Assembly (NCBI GenBank): GCA_017444735.1
Contig: JAFSWB010000034.1
Span: 1 to 58,453 of the forward strand
Source: Clostridia bacterium
Lineage (GTDB): Bacteria; Bacillota; Clostridia; Oscillospirales; CAG-272
Length of the DNA stretch: 58,453 bases
Reading direction: 5' to 3'
The translations under genes and the position numbers were made by a program. Below are positions 51,177-58,453 of this stretch, in pieces. Position 1 is the stretch's first letter; the number at the start of each line of letters is the position of its first letter. The notes beneath the pieces are model-generated. The model ran no database searches and was not told where the DNA came from. It saw nothing but the letters and a program-made list of their open reading frames with translations.

Positions 51177-52613
51177 TTATACGTTGATCTCAACCTCGGG
51201 CGACGGGATATCCCCGTATTTCGCAAGGAGAGGCCGGACGACCTCTTCGAGGTATTCCCTCGTCTGCTCCGGCGCCCTGCCGACGAACGACCTGACGTCG
51301 AGGAGCCCGTCGAGCTCTTCCTTCGTGATACCGAACCGCGGGTCGGCGGCGATGCGGTCGAGAAGATCGTTTTTCGCGCCCGATCCCTTGATCGCCCGGG
51401 CGCAGGCAACCGAGTGCTCCCTGATCGCCTCGTGGAGCTTCTGTCTGTCTCCTACGCGCTTCGCGCAGTACATAAGGATATTCTCCGTCGCGATGAACGG
51501 AAGCTCCTCGTCGAGATGCTTTTTCAAGACGCCGGGATAGACCGTTCCGCCCGATACGACGTTGATATAAAGGCGGAGGATCGCGTCCGTCGCGAGGAAC
51601 GCCTCGGGGACGGAGATGCGCTTGTTCGCCGAGTCGTCGAGCGTCCTCTCGAACCACTGCGACGCCGCGGTGAACGCCGGGTTCAGAAGGTCCGTCATAA
51701 CGTAACGGGAGAGCGACATGATCCGCTCGCTTCTCATCGGATTGCGCTTGTACGCCATAGCCGACGACCCGATCTGTCCCTTTTCGAAGGGCTCGTCGAA
51801 TTCCTTCAGATGCGACATCAGACGGATATCGTTCGAGAACTTCGCGGCGCTTTCCGCAATGCCGCAGAGGACGGAGAGCACGTCGAAATCGACTTTTCTC
51901 GAATAGGTCTGGCACGAAACGGGGTAGCACCCGGGAAAGCCCATCTTCTCGGCGATCTTCCGGTCGAGCTCCCTGACCTTTTCATGGTCGCCCTCGAAGA
52001 GCTTGAGGAAGCTCGCGCCCGTCCCCGTCGTCCCCTTGCACCCGAGAAGGCGGAGACCGCCGAGACGGAATTCGAGGGAGGAAAGGTCAAAGATAAGATC
52101 CTGCGCCCACAGAACGGCGCGCTTTCCGACCGTCGTCGGCTGCGCCGCCTGAAAATGAGTATAGGCGAGCGTGGCGTCGTCGGCGTGGCGTTCGGCGAAC
52201 GCGGCGACCGCTCCGATGCACTCGACGAGAAGGCTCCTTATCTCGACGAGGGCGTCGCGCATGAGGATGAGGTCGGTATTGTCCCCGACGTAGCACGACG
52301 TCGCGCCGAGATGGATGATCCCGGCGGCGTTCGGACAGACGTCGCCGTACGCCCTGACGTGCGCCATGACGTCGTGACGGACTTCCTTTTCGTACCGTTC
52401 CGCCGCCTCGTAATCGACGTTGTCTATATTGGCGCGCAGCTCGCCGATCTGCTCCTCCGTGATCGGTATCCCGAGCTCGGATTCCGCCTCGGCGAGGGCG
52501 ACCCACAGCCGCCGCCACGTCGTGAACTTCCGGTCAGGCGAGAATATGCGCTTCATTTCCTCGCCCGCGTAGCGCGAGCAGAGGGGACTTTCGTAAAATT
52601 CTTTTCCGCTCAT
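51177..52613 (-). CDS. purB: adenylosuccinate lyase
   Basis: Splits fumarate from adenylosuccinate and from SAICAR in purine synthesis. The 478-residue protein belongs to the fumarase/aspartase superfamily; the signature loop SSAMAYKRNPMRSE is present, with GATSCYVGDNTD and TGTGASF of the active site. ATG 52613 overlaps the radA stop by four bases (ATGA). The frame is open 26 residues further but would run into radA. Together with guaB at the left edge it covers both branches from IMP. Confidence 0.95.
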   Translation of the reverse strand: MSGKEFYESPLCSRYAGEEMKRIFSPDRKFTTWRRLWVALAEAESELGIPITEEQIGELRANIDNVDYEAAERYEKEVRHDVMAHVRAYGDVCPNAAGIIHLGATSCYVGDNTDLILMRDALVEIRSLLVECIGAVAAFAERHADDATLAYTHFQAAQPTTVGKRAVLWAQDLIFDLSSLEFRLGGLRLLGCKGTTGTGASFLKLFEGDHEKVRELDRKIAEKMGFPGCYPVSCQTYSRKVDFDVLSVLCGIAESAAKFSNDIRLMSHLKEFDEPFEKGQIGSSAMAYKRNPMRSERIMSLSRYVMTDLLNPAFTAASQWFERTLDDSANKRISVPEAFLATDAILRLYINVVSGGTVYPGVLKKHLDEELPFIATENILMYCAKRVGDRQKLHEAIREHSVACARAIKGSGAKNDLLDRIAADPRFGITKEELDGLLDVRSFVGRAPEQTREYLEEVVRPLLAKYGDIPSPEVEINV

Positions 52614-54007
52614 TTTGAACCTTTTCCCTTCTGCGTCGAGGCGAGATACGCCACGGCGTCGTAAATACCCGCCATACCGCGGAGCTCGCATCCGCCGACG
52701 TTCTGAACGCCCGATTTTCCCTCGGTCTGTCTCTTCGGCAGAGCGATCTTTCTGAAGCCGAGACGCGCCGCCTCGCCGACGCGCTGGGAGACGGACGGGA
52801 CCGACCTGAATTCGCCGGCGAGCCCGACCTCGCCCATGGCGAGAAGGTCGTCCGGAACGGGTATGTCTTTAAGAGACGATATAAGCGCGAGGACGATCGC
52901 CGCGTCCGCGGCGGTGTCGTCGATCTTCATTCCCCCGACGACGTTGAGAAAGACGTCGTGAGATGAAAACCGGAGCCCGAGCCGCTTTTCGATAACGGCT
53001 ATCAGGAGGACCATCCTGTTATAGTCGATCCCGTCGGCTCCGCGCCGCGGGGACGGATAAACGGTCGGCGTGACGAGCGCCTGGACCTCCGCGATTATCG
53101 GACGCGTCCCCTCGAGGATACACGCGGCGCAGCTCCCCGACACGCCCTCGGGCCGTCCCTCGAGAAGCATCGCCGAGGGGTTGTCCACCGAGACGAGCCC
53201 TTCGCCGGTCATATCGAAAACGCCGATCTCGTTCGTGCTTCCGTATCTGTTCTTGACGGCGCGGACGACGCGGTGCGACGCGCCTCTGTCTCCCTCGAAG
53301 GAGATCACCGCGTCAACCATGTGTTCGAGCACCTTCGGCCCGGCTATGCCGCCCTCCTTGTTGACGTGACCCACGATGATGAGAGAGGAGCCGTCCGTTT
53401 TTATCCTCGATATGAGCGCCGACGCGCACTCCCTCACCTGCGTCACGCTCCCGGGAGCGGAGCCGACGGCCGACGAGTTGAGCGTCTGGATCGAGTCGAT
53501 TATCAGAACGTCCGGCGCGACCCGCGAATACTCCGAGAGGATCGCCTCGAGGGAGATCTCATTCTGTACGAAGAGGTTTTCCGGGTCGACCGAGAGCCGT
53601 TTTGCGCGCAGCTTGAGCTGCGCTCTGCTCTCCTCGCCCGACACGTAGAGGATCTTCTGTCTGTCGCCGAGTCTGCCGCAAAGCTGCATAAGGAGCGTCG
53701 ATTTTCCGATACCGGGCTCGCCCGCGACGAGGACCGCCGATCCGACGACAAGTCCGCCGCCGAGAACGCGGTCAAATTCCGATATCCCTGTCCCGATCCT
53801 CATATACTCCGGGATCTCCATCCCGCGGAACGACTCGGCGCGGTCGCCGGTCGATTTCCCGCCGGGGGCGGAGGCGGCGTCCGCTCGCTCGCGGTACGTC
53901 TCCTCCTCGAAGGAGTTCCACGAGCCGCAGTTCGGACATTTCCCGAGCCATTTCGGGCTCTGATACCCGCATTCGGTACATGAAAAGACGGTTTTCGGTG
54001 CTTTCAT
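52610..54007 (-). CDS. radA: DNA repair protein RadA
   Basis: A 465-residue RecA-like ATPase that helps branch migration and processing of recombination intermediates. The N-terminal zinc finger is CTECGYQSPKWLGKCPNCGSW, the Walker A motif GEPGIGKST lies at about residues 97-105, and KNRYGSTNEIGVF is the RadA-specific KNRFG motif. The Lon-protease-like C-terminal domain follows (from about 280). It is between cwlD and purB, all on one strand with short gaps or overlap. Confidence 0.96.
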   Translation of the reverse strand: MKAPKTVFSCTECGYQSPKWLGKCPNCGSWNSFEEETYRERADAASAPGGKSTGDRAESFRGMEIPEYMRIGTGISEFDRVLGGGLVVGSAVLVAGEPGIGKSTLLMQLCGRLGDRQKILYVSGEESRAQLKLRAKRLSVDPENLFVQNEISLEAILSEYSRVAPDVLIIDSIQTLNSSAVGSAPGSVTQVRECASALISRIKTDGSSLIIVGHVNKEGGIAGPKVLEHMVDAVISFEGDRGASHRVVRAVKNRYGSTNEIGVFDMTGEGLVSVDNPSAMLLEGRPEGVSGSCAACILEGTRPIIAEVQALVTPTVYPSPRRGADGIDYNRMVLLIAVIEKRLGLRFSSHDVFLNVVGGMKIDDTAADAAIVLALISSLKDIPVPDDLLAMGEVGLAGEFRSVPSVSQRVGEAARLGFRKIALPKRQTEGKSGVQNVGGCELRGMAGIYDAVAYLASTQKGKGSK

Positions 54008-54024
54008 TCAAAAAATCCTCTTTT

Positions 54025-54756
54025 TCAGTTTGAAAGGTACTCCGCCGCCGCCGCAAAGACGGCGCAGGCGACGGACGCCCTGTATTCTTCCGTTTTGAGC
54101 GCCGCGAGCTCCGCGCCGTTCGACAGGAAGCCGCATTCGGCGAGGACCGCGGGGACTTTCGCTCGGTCAAGCAGATAAATGGAGGAGTTCGCCCGCTTCG
54201 TCTCCTTGACGTGGTCGGGCTGCAGATTCGCGTTGACGTATTCCTGGATCATCCCCGCCGCGCGGCGGCTTTCGTCGCCGTTGGGGGAATAGAACACCTG
54301 TATCCCGCGGACCGATTCATCGGGGAATTTGTTGGCGTGGATGCTGAGAAGGAGAGCGGCGTCCGCCTCTTTCGCGACGCGCAAACGTCCTTTGAGGTCG
54401 CGCGCTTTCATCCCGCCGGTCTCGCCGGGGTATCTGTCGGAGAGAAGCTCGTCTTCCGTCCGCGTCATAACGGCGGGGATACCGAAAAGGAGGGAGAGGG
54501 CGTCGATATCCTTCGCGACGGCGAGGTCGATATCCTTCTCCGTCGTCCCGTCGGGCGCGACCGCTCCGCCGTCCCCGCCCCCGTGACCCGGGTCGATGAC
54601 GAGAACGCGGGGCTTCTTCTTTTCAACGAGGGCGGTCTCGACGGCGGCGACGCGCGGGAGCGACGGGCGCACGAACGACGACACGACGCCGGAAAACGAC
54701 AGAAGAAGCGCCCCGGTGAGAGCGATACCCGCGATATTCATAAAATCCTTTTTCAA
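54025..54756 (-). CDS. cwlD: N-acetylmuramoyl-L-alanine amidase, CwlD type
   Basis: Removes the stem peptide from muramic acid; in spore formers CwlD prepares the substrate for PdaA, leading to the cortex delta-lactam. Of 243 residues, about 7-29 form a signal/anchor helix. The Amidase_3 fold carries the Zn2+ ligands in IDPGHGGGDGG (H58), the glutamate in TTEKDIDLA and the histidine in LLSIHANKF, with the catalytic glutamate in AECGFLSN. The frame begins with TTG (54756, after GGATGGGG); an ATG at 54741 after AAAGGA is an alternative start. The partner pdaA-like gene is at 15886. Confidence 0.9.
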   Translation of the reverse strand: MKKDFMNIAGIALTGALLLSFSGVVSSFVRPSLPRVAAVETALVEKKKPRVLVIDPGHGGGDGGAVAPDGTTEKDIDLAVAKDIDALSLLFGIPAVMTRTEDELLSDRYPGETGGMKARDLKGRLRVAKEADAALLLSIHANKFPDESVRGIQVFYSPNGDESRRAAGMIQEYVNANLQPDHVKETKRANSSIYLLDRAKVPAVLAECGFLSNGAELAALKTEEYRASVACAVFAAAAEYLSN

Positions 54757-54764
54757 TGCTTACC

Positions 54765-54801
54765 CCATCCTTTCCGGAAAAGCGTTTTCCCGTTAGGATG
54801 G
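54765..54801. repeat. nested inverted repeats between cwlD and the acetyltransferase
   Basis: An outer CCATCCT/AGGATGG pair encloses GGAAAA-GCG-TTTTCC. No T-run follows on either side. It may end the acetyltransferase transcript or be a processing site. Confidence 0.5.
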
Positions 54802-54829
54802 TATGATCGCGCGGGCTTTTATATGTCGG

Positions 54830-55432
54830 TCATTTCCGCCATTCTCCTGAAAGGACGGCGAAGTAACCGACCGATACGAAGCATCCTTTTACAAACATCG
54901 AATCGCGGTGGATCCCCTCGAACTTCATACCGACCTTCTCCATAACGCGGCGGCTCTGCTCGTTGCCGACCATATACTTCGCCTCGATGCGGTGAAGTCC
55001 GAGCCTCGCGAAGCCGAACCGGATGACGGCGGAGAGCGCCTCGGCGGCGATCCCGCATCCCCAGTACTTTTTATTGAGAACGTATCCGACCTCGCCGGAA
55101 TTGTGATCCGGGTTGAACGACGAGAAGCCGCACGTACCGATCATTTTTCCGGTCTCGCGGTCTGTTATCGCCCAGTCGTAGAACGCTCCCTCCTTATATC
55201 TTCCCTTGACGTAGGCAAGATACTGTACCGTCTGCCGTTCGTTCCGGTGCGGGGACCACAGAAGATAGCGGGTAACGTCCGGATCGGACGCGTACTCGAA
55301 CATATCGCGGAAGTCCCGCTTTTCCATACGGCGAAGGATAAGCCGCTCCGTTTTTATCGTCGGAGGCTCGATAAACGTTCTTTTTATAAGATCTCTGTCC
55401 GTGTTCCTCGCCTCTTTTTGCTCATTTTTCAT
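54830..55432 (-). CDS. GNAT acetyltransferase, RimJ/RimL type
   Basis: A 200-residue acetyl-CoA-dependent N-acetyltransferase. The fold starts at TERLILRRMEKRDFRDMFEY, and VGYVLNKKYWGCGIAAEAL is the acetyl-CoA-binding motif A region (with the QxxGxG/A site changed to KYWGCGIA); NEQSRRVMEKVGMKFEG is the conserved C-terminal segment. Relatives acetylate ribosomal proteins or small molecules; the substrate here is unknown. The likely promoter leaves almost no 5' leader and there is no ribosome binding site before the ATG, so the message may be leaderless. Confidence 0.85.
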   Translation of the reverse strand: MKNEQKEARNTDRDLIKRTFIEPPTIKTERLILRRMEKRDFRDMFEYASDPDVTRYLLWSPHRNERQTVQYLAYVKGRYKEGAFYDWAITDRETGKMIGTCGFSSFNPDHNSGEVGYVLNKKYWGCGIAAEALSAVIRFGFARLGLHRIEAKYMVGNEQSRRVMEKVGMKFEGIHRDSMFVKGCFVSVGYFAVLSGEWRK

Positions 55433-55442
55433 TCAATTTTAT

Positions 55443-55471
55443 ATTTTACCACATTATCGTCCCCGACACAA
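55443..55471 (-). promoter_or_regulatory. acetyltransferase promoter
   Basis: On the minus strand, TTGTGT (55466-55471), 17 bases, TAAAAT (55443-55448). The start of transcription would fall about four bases before the ATG. Confidence 0.5.
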
Positions 55472-55492
55472 CATCGGAGGGGACTTTTTTCA

Positions 55493-55521
55493 TTGACAAC
55501 GGGGTTTTGTTCTGTTATAAT
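55493..55521 (+). promoter_or_regulatory. hydG-hydF promoter
   Basis: A perfect TTGACA (55493-55498), exactly 17 bases, and a perfect TATAAT (55516-55521). It is 142 bases before the hydG start, leaving a long 5' leader. Confidence 0.85.
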
Positions 55522-55527
55522 GAATAC

Positions 55528-55628
55528 GCGGTATGTCTGACGGCGAAGACGTTCTGAGCCATAAGATCGTATATCGAGTGAACCGTGAGCGCACGCCTCG
55601 CGCCGACTTCCGCAGAGTCGGCTTTTTT
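55528..55628 (+). ncRNA. structured hydG leader with an intrinsic terminator
   Basis: The leader ends in GCCGACT-TCCGCAG-AGTCGGC followed by six T (55602-55628), i.e. a terminator 34 bases ahead of the hydG start codon. Upstream are smaller hairpins: ATGTCT/AGACGT with an 8-base loop (about 55533-55552), and CGTG-AGCG-CACG (about 55584-55595). No open frame with a ribosome binding site was seen. The arrangement fits transcription attenuation by a riboswitch or RNA-binding protein. I do not recognise a known class, and an independent small RNA is the alternative. Confidence 0.55.
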
Positions 55629-55662
55629 ATTGCCGCAAATTTCCGACAGGGGGATCGTTTTT

Positions 55663-57108
55663 ATGTTCAGGTATGACCCGAAATCAAAAATCGCAGATGA
55701 ATTCATCAACCACGAAGAAATCCTCGAAACGCTGAAATACGCGGACGAGAACAAAAACAACACGGCGCTGATCGACGAGCTTCTCGAAAAGGCGCGGCCC
55801 GTCAGGACGGACAAGGGGACGTTCTGCCGCGGTCTCTCTCACCGCGAGGCGTCCGTCCTCCTCGCGTGCGAGGACGAGGGCGTCCTCGAGCGTATGTACG
55901 AGCTCTCGCGCGAGATCAAAAACGCGTTTTACGGGAACAGGATCGTCATGTTCGCGCCCCTTTACCTCTCGAACTACTGCGTGAACGGGTGCGTCTACTG
56001 TCCGTACCACAAGGGAAACGACGGGATCGTCAGAAAGAAGCTGACGCAGGAGGAGATAAAGGCGGAGGTCGTCGCGCTCCAGGACATGGGGCACAAGCGG
56101 CTAGCGATCGAGGCGGGCGAGGACCCCGTCAACAACCCGATCGAATATATCCTCGAATCGATAAAAACGATCTACTCGATCAAGCATAACAACGGCGCGA
56201 TCAGGCGCGTCAACGTGAATATCGCCGCCACGACGGTCGAGAATTACCGGAAGCTGAAGGAGGCGGGGATCGGAACGTACATCCTCTTTCAGGAGACGTA
56301 TCACAAGGAGAGTTACGAAAAGCTCCATCCGAAGGGGCCGAAGCACAACTACAACTACCACACCGAGGCGATGGACCGCGCGATGGAGGGCGGTATCGAC
56401 GACGTGGGGCTCGGCGTCCTCTTCGGGCTCGAGCTTTACAGATACGAGTTCGCGGGGCTTCTGATGCACGCGGAGCACCTCGAGGCGGTCCACGGAGTGG
56501 GACCGCACACGATCAGCGTGCCGCGCATCAAGCGCGCCGAGGGGATCGACCCGTCGGCGTTCGACAACGGGATCTCCGACGAGACGTTCGCAAAGCTCTG
56601 CGCCCTCATCAGGATCGCCGTTCCCTATACCGGTATGATAATCTCGACGAGAGAGTCGCAGAAGGTCCGCGAGATGGTCCTGCCTCTCGGCGTCTCACAG
56701 ATAAGCGGCGCGTCGCGCACGTCCGTCGGCGGCTACACCGAGGAGGAACGGCCGACCGACACCGAGCAGTTCGACGTGTCCGATCAGCGGACGCTCGACG
56801 AGGTGGTCCGCTGGCTTATGGAGAACGGGCACATCCCCTCGTTCTGCACCGCCTGCTACCGCGAGGGGCGGACGGGCGACCGGTTCATGTCGCTGTGCAA
56901 ATCCGGGCAGATCCTCAACTGCTGTCATCCGAACGCTCTCATGACGCTGAAAGAATTCCTCACCGATTACGCGAGCGAGGAGACGCGCCGCGTCGGAGAG
57001 GCGCTTATAGCGCGTGAGCTTGAAAAGATACCGAACGAGAAGGTCAGGCGCATCTGCGCCGAGCATATCGGGGATATCGAGAACGGAAAGCGCGATTTCA
57101 GGTTTTAA
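55663..57108 (+). CDS. hydG: [FeFe]-hydrogenase maturase HydG (tyrosine lyase)
   Basis: A radical SAM enzyme of 481 residues that splits tyrosine into p-cresol, CO and cyanide, and builds an Fe(CO)2CN unit for the H-cluster. C106, C110 and C113 in YCVNGCVYCPYHKGN hold the SAM-binding 4Fe-4S cluster. The C-terminal auxiliary cluster is bound by CTACYREGRTGDRFMSLC and the following cysteines. The ATG 55663 follows GGGGGAT; a longer frame starts earlier but lies in the leader. HydE and the hydrogenase itself are not in this window. Confidence 0.96.
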   Translation: MFRYDPKSKIADEFINHEEILETLKYADENKNNTALIDELLEKARPVRTDKGTFCRGLSHREASVLLACEDEGVLERMYELSREIKNAFYGNRIVMFAPLYLSNYCVNGCVYCPYHKGNDGIVRKKLTQEEIKAEVVALQDMGHKRLAIEAGEDPVNNPIEYILESIKTIYSIKHNNGAIRRVNVNIAATTVENYRKLKEAGIGTYILFQETYHKESYEKLHPKGPKHNYNYHTEAMDRAMEGGIDDVGLGVLFGLELYRYEFAGLLMHAEHLEAVHGVGPHTISVPRIKRAEGIDPSAFDNGISDETFAKLCALIRIAVPYTGMIISTRESQKVREMVLPLGVSQISGASRTSVGGYTEEERPTDTEQFDVSDQRTLDEVVRWLMENGHIPSFCTACYREGRTGDRFMSLCKSGQILNCCHPNALMTLKEFLTDYASEETRRVGEALIARELEKIPNEKVRRICAEHIGDIENGKRDFRF

Positions 57109-57117
57109 GGAGGGCTT

Positions 57118-58317
57118 ATGAGCCTCAATTCAACACCGTCCGCCGACCGCGTTCACATCGCGTTTTTCGGTCGGCGCAACGCGGGAAAATCGAGTTTGCT
57201 CAACGCGGTGACCGGTCAGGATATCGCCGTCGTCTCCGAGATCGGGGGCACGACGACGGACCCGGTATATAAGGCGATGGAGCTTCTTCCGCTCGGTCCT
57301 GTGATGATGATCGACACCCCCGGCTACGACGACGAGGGCTCTCTCGGCGAAAAGAGGGTCGGCAAAACGCGCGAGATCCTCCGCAAGACCGATATCGCCG
57401 TGCTCGTCGCCGACCCATCGGTCGGGATCGGTCCGGTAGAGGAAGAACTCGCCGCTCTTTTCGCCGAGCGGGGAGTGCCGCACGTCACCGTCTTCACGAA
57501 AGCGGACGAGGCGGCGCGCGCCGTCCCGGACGGCGCCCTCTCGGTCAGCTCCGTCACCGGCGAGGGGATCGAAAAGCTGAAAAACAAGCTCGCCGAGATG
57601 AAGAGCGATCCGCCGTCTCCCTATCCGATCGTCTCCGATCTCGTCGCGCCGGGCGACGCCGTCGTTCTCGTGATCCCGATCGACAAGGCGGCGCCGAAGG
57701 GGCGGCTGATCCTGCCGCAGCAGCAGACGATCCGCGAGCTTCTCGACGCGGGGTGCTCCGCGGTCTGTGTGAGAGACGCGGAATACGCGGAAACCCTCAA
57801 AGCGTTCCCCGCCCCGTCTCTCGTGATCTGCGACAGTCAGGTGTTCGGCAAGACGGCGGAGGCGACGCCGGAGGATATCCGGCTGACGTCGTTTTCCGTC
57901 CTCATGGCGCGTCACAAGGGGATCCTCTTCGACGCGGTGCGCGGAGTCCTCGCGCTCGACCGGCTGAAAACGGGCGACCGGGTGCTTATCTCCGAGGGCT
58001 GCACGCATCACAGGCAGTGCGACGACATCGGATCGGTCAAGCTGCCGCGGATGATAAAGGGCTTCACGGGAGCCGACCTCTCGTTTGAGTTTACGTCGGG
58101 AGGCGGTTTCCCGGACGACGTGAGCGGGTATTCGCTCGTCCTCCACTGCGGCGGGTGTATGCTGAACGGGCGCGAGATGATCTGGCGTATGAAAAAATGC
58201 GAAAGCCAGGGCGTGCCGTTCACGAATTACGGCGTCGCGATAGCGCGGATGAACGGCATCCTGAAGCGCGCCGTCGGAGTCTTCCCGCAGCTTGAAAAAG
58301 AAACCGAAAAAATGTAA
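57118..58317 (+). CDS. hydF: [FeFe]-hydrogenase maturation GTPase HydF
   Basis: The scaffold protein that assembles the 2Fe subcluster and passes it to apo-hydrogenase. Of 399 residues, the N-terminal GTPase has the P-loop GRRNAGKSS (18-26), GGTTTDP, DTPGYDD and a TKAD-type motif (FTKAD). A dimerisation domain follows, and the C-terminal cluster domain has C295 and H297 in GCTHHRQC and the HCGGC motif (H343, C344, C347). It begins nine bases after hydG, with AGGAGGG in front, so the two form an operon. Confidence 0.96.
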   Translation: MSLNSTPSADRVHIAFFGRRNAGKSSLLNAVTGQDIAVVSEIGGTTTDPVYKAMELLPLGPVMMIDTPGYDDEGSLGEKRVGKTREILRKTDIAVLVADPSVGIGPVEEELAALFAERGVPHVTVFTKADEAARAVPDGALSVSSVTGEGIEKLKNKLAEMKSDPPSPYPIVSDLVAPGDAVVLVIPIDKAAPKGRLILPQQQTIRELLDAGCSAVCVRDAEYAETLKAFPAPSLVICDSQVFGKTAEATPEDIRLTSFSVLMARHKGILFDAVRGVLALDRLKTGDRVLISEGCTHHRQCDDIGSVKLPRMIKGFTGADLSFEFTSGGGFPDDVSGYSLVLHCGGCMLNGREMIWRMKKCESQGVPFTNYGVAIARMNGILKRAVGVFPQLEKETEKM

Positions 58318-58318
58318 A

Positions 58319-58453
58319 AGGGGCTGTCGCACTTAGCGCAGATCGAAAAAGCACGGGTTAAAAATCGAATAAAGCAAACAGAAATCCGTAGTTTTCATCT
58401 TTTTGAGGTGAAAATCCTACGGATTTTTCCATTTTATGTGCTTTTTCTATCGC
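58319..58453. repeat. long imperfect inverted repeat, cut by the window edge
   Basis: GAAAAAGCAC (58345-58354) is the complement of GTGCTTTTTC (58438-58447). Inside are AAATCCGTAG/CTACGGATTT (58382-58391 and 58417-58426) and TTTTCA/TGAAAA. The left end reads GGGGCTGTCGCACTTAGCG, which resembles the ends of some insertion sequences, and the repeat appears to continue beyond 58453. The inner hairpin with its T-run (to about 58429) can also serve as the hydF terminator. It may be a MITE or the end of an insertion element. Confidence 0.55.

Noticed and set aside
55528..55628. A known riboswitch (THF, SAM, cyclic-di-GMP, ykkC or fluoride) before hydG
   Set aside because: None of the conserved core motifs of these classes could be found, so the leader is listed as unassigned.

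Overview
The window looks like a piece of chromosome from an anaerobic, endospore-forming member of the Clostridia, probably Oscillospiraceae or a close relative, with a GC-rich genome. The grounds are sporulation genes (spoIVA, the spoIIAA-spoIIAB-sigF operon, yunB, cwlD and pdaA-like genes), S-layer homology (SLH) proteins with Gram-positive signal peptides, a dockerin fragment, a V/A-type ATPase, a Na+-translocating decarboxylase and [FeFe]-hydrogenase maturases. The lineage is inferred from gene content only.

Layout. The left edge (1-185) is the promoter and leader of an rRNA operon that runs off the window on the minus strand. Then come guaB, an SLH protein, an MFS transporter, ilvE, a second SLH protein, a tiny Asn/Lys-rich gene and a Gfo/Idh oxidoreductase (0.3-9.0 kb). 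The sporulation block (9.1-16.7 kb) holds spoIVA, a Cys-rich conserved protein, the spoIIA operon, a candidate small RNA, two membrane proteins and two overlapping polysaccharide deacetylases. A malic enzyme precedes a nine-gene V-ATPase operon (H-I-K-E-C-F-A-B-D, 18.2-26.9 kb) and an SGNH hydrolase.

The stretch 28.0-31.7 kb is visibly more AT-rich and accessory in nature: a HEPN/MNT pair with a consensus promoter, a dockerin gene that has lost its 5' end, a frameshifted macrodomain gene and a SHOCT membrane protein. Housekeeping genes resume with an MBL hydrolase-gltX-glnS-DUF362 ferredoxin-ispE operon (31.8-37.8 kb, minus), then yunB, a DivIVA-like protein and an orphan fumarase beta subunit. 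From 39.7 to 45.2 kb lies a six-gene minus operon that encodes an acyl-CoA-type carboxyltransferase, OadG, a biotin carrier, OadB, OadA and a winged-helix protein. The right part contains an SLH-anchored serpin, a second AT-rich gene, an arsR/HMA/P-type ATPase metal-efflux operon, DUF1540, purB-radA-cwlD, an acetyltransferase, and hydG-hydF behind a structured leader that ends in an intrinsic terminator. The right edge is part of a long inverted repeat.

How the parts fit. The decarboxylase membrane subunits and a V-ATPase c-ring with the full Na+-ligand set point to a sodium-based energy economy. Malic enzyme, fumarase beta, OadA and the second carboxyltransferase all act around malate, oxaloacetate and pyruvate. 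The most interesting candidates are the two-carboxyltransferase sodium-pump operon, the surface serpin, the hydG leader, and the promoter-terminator small RNA beside the spoIIA operon.
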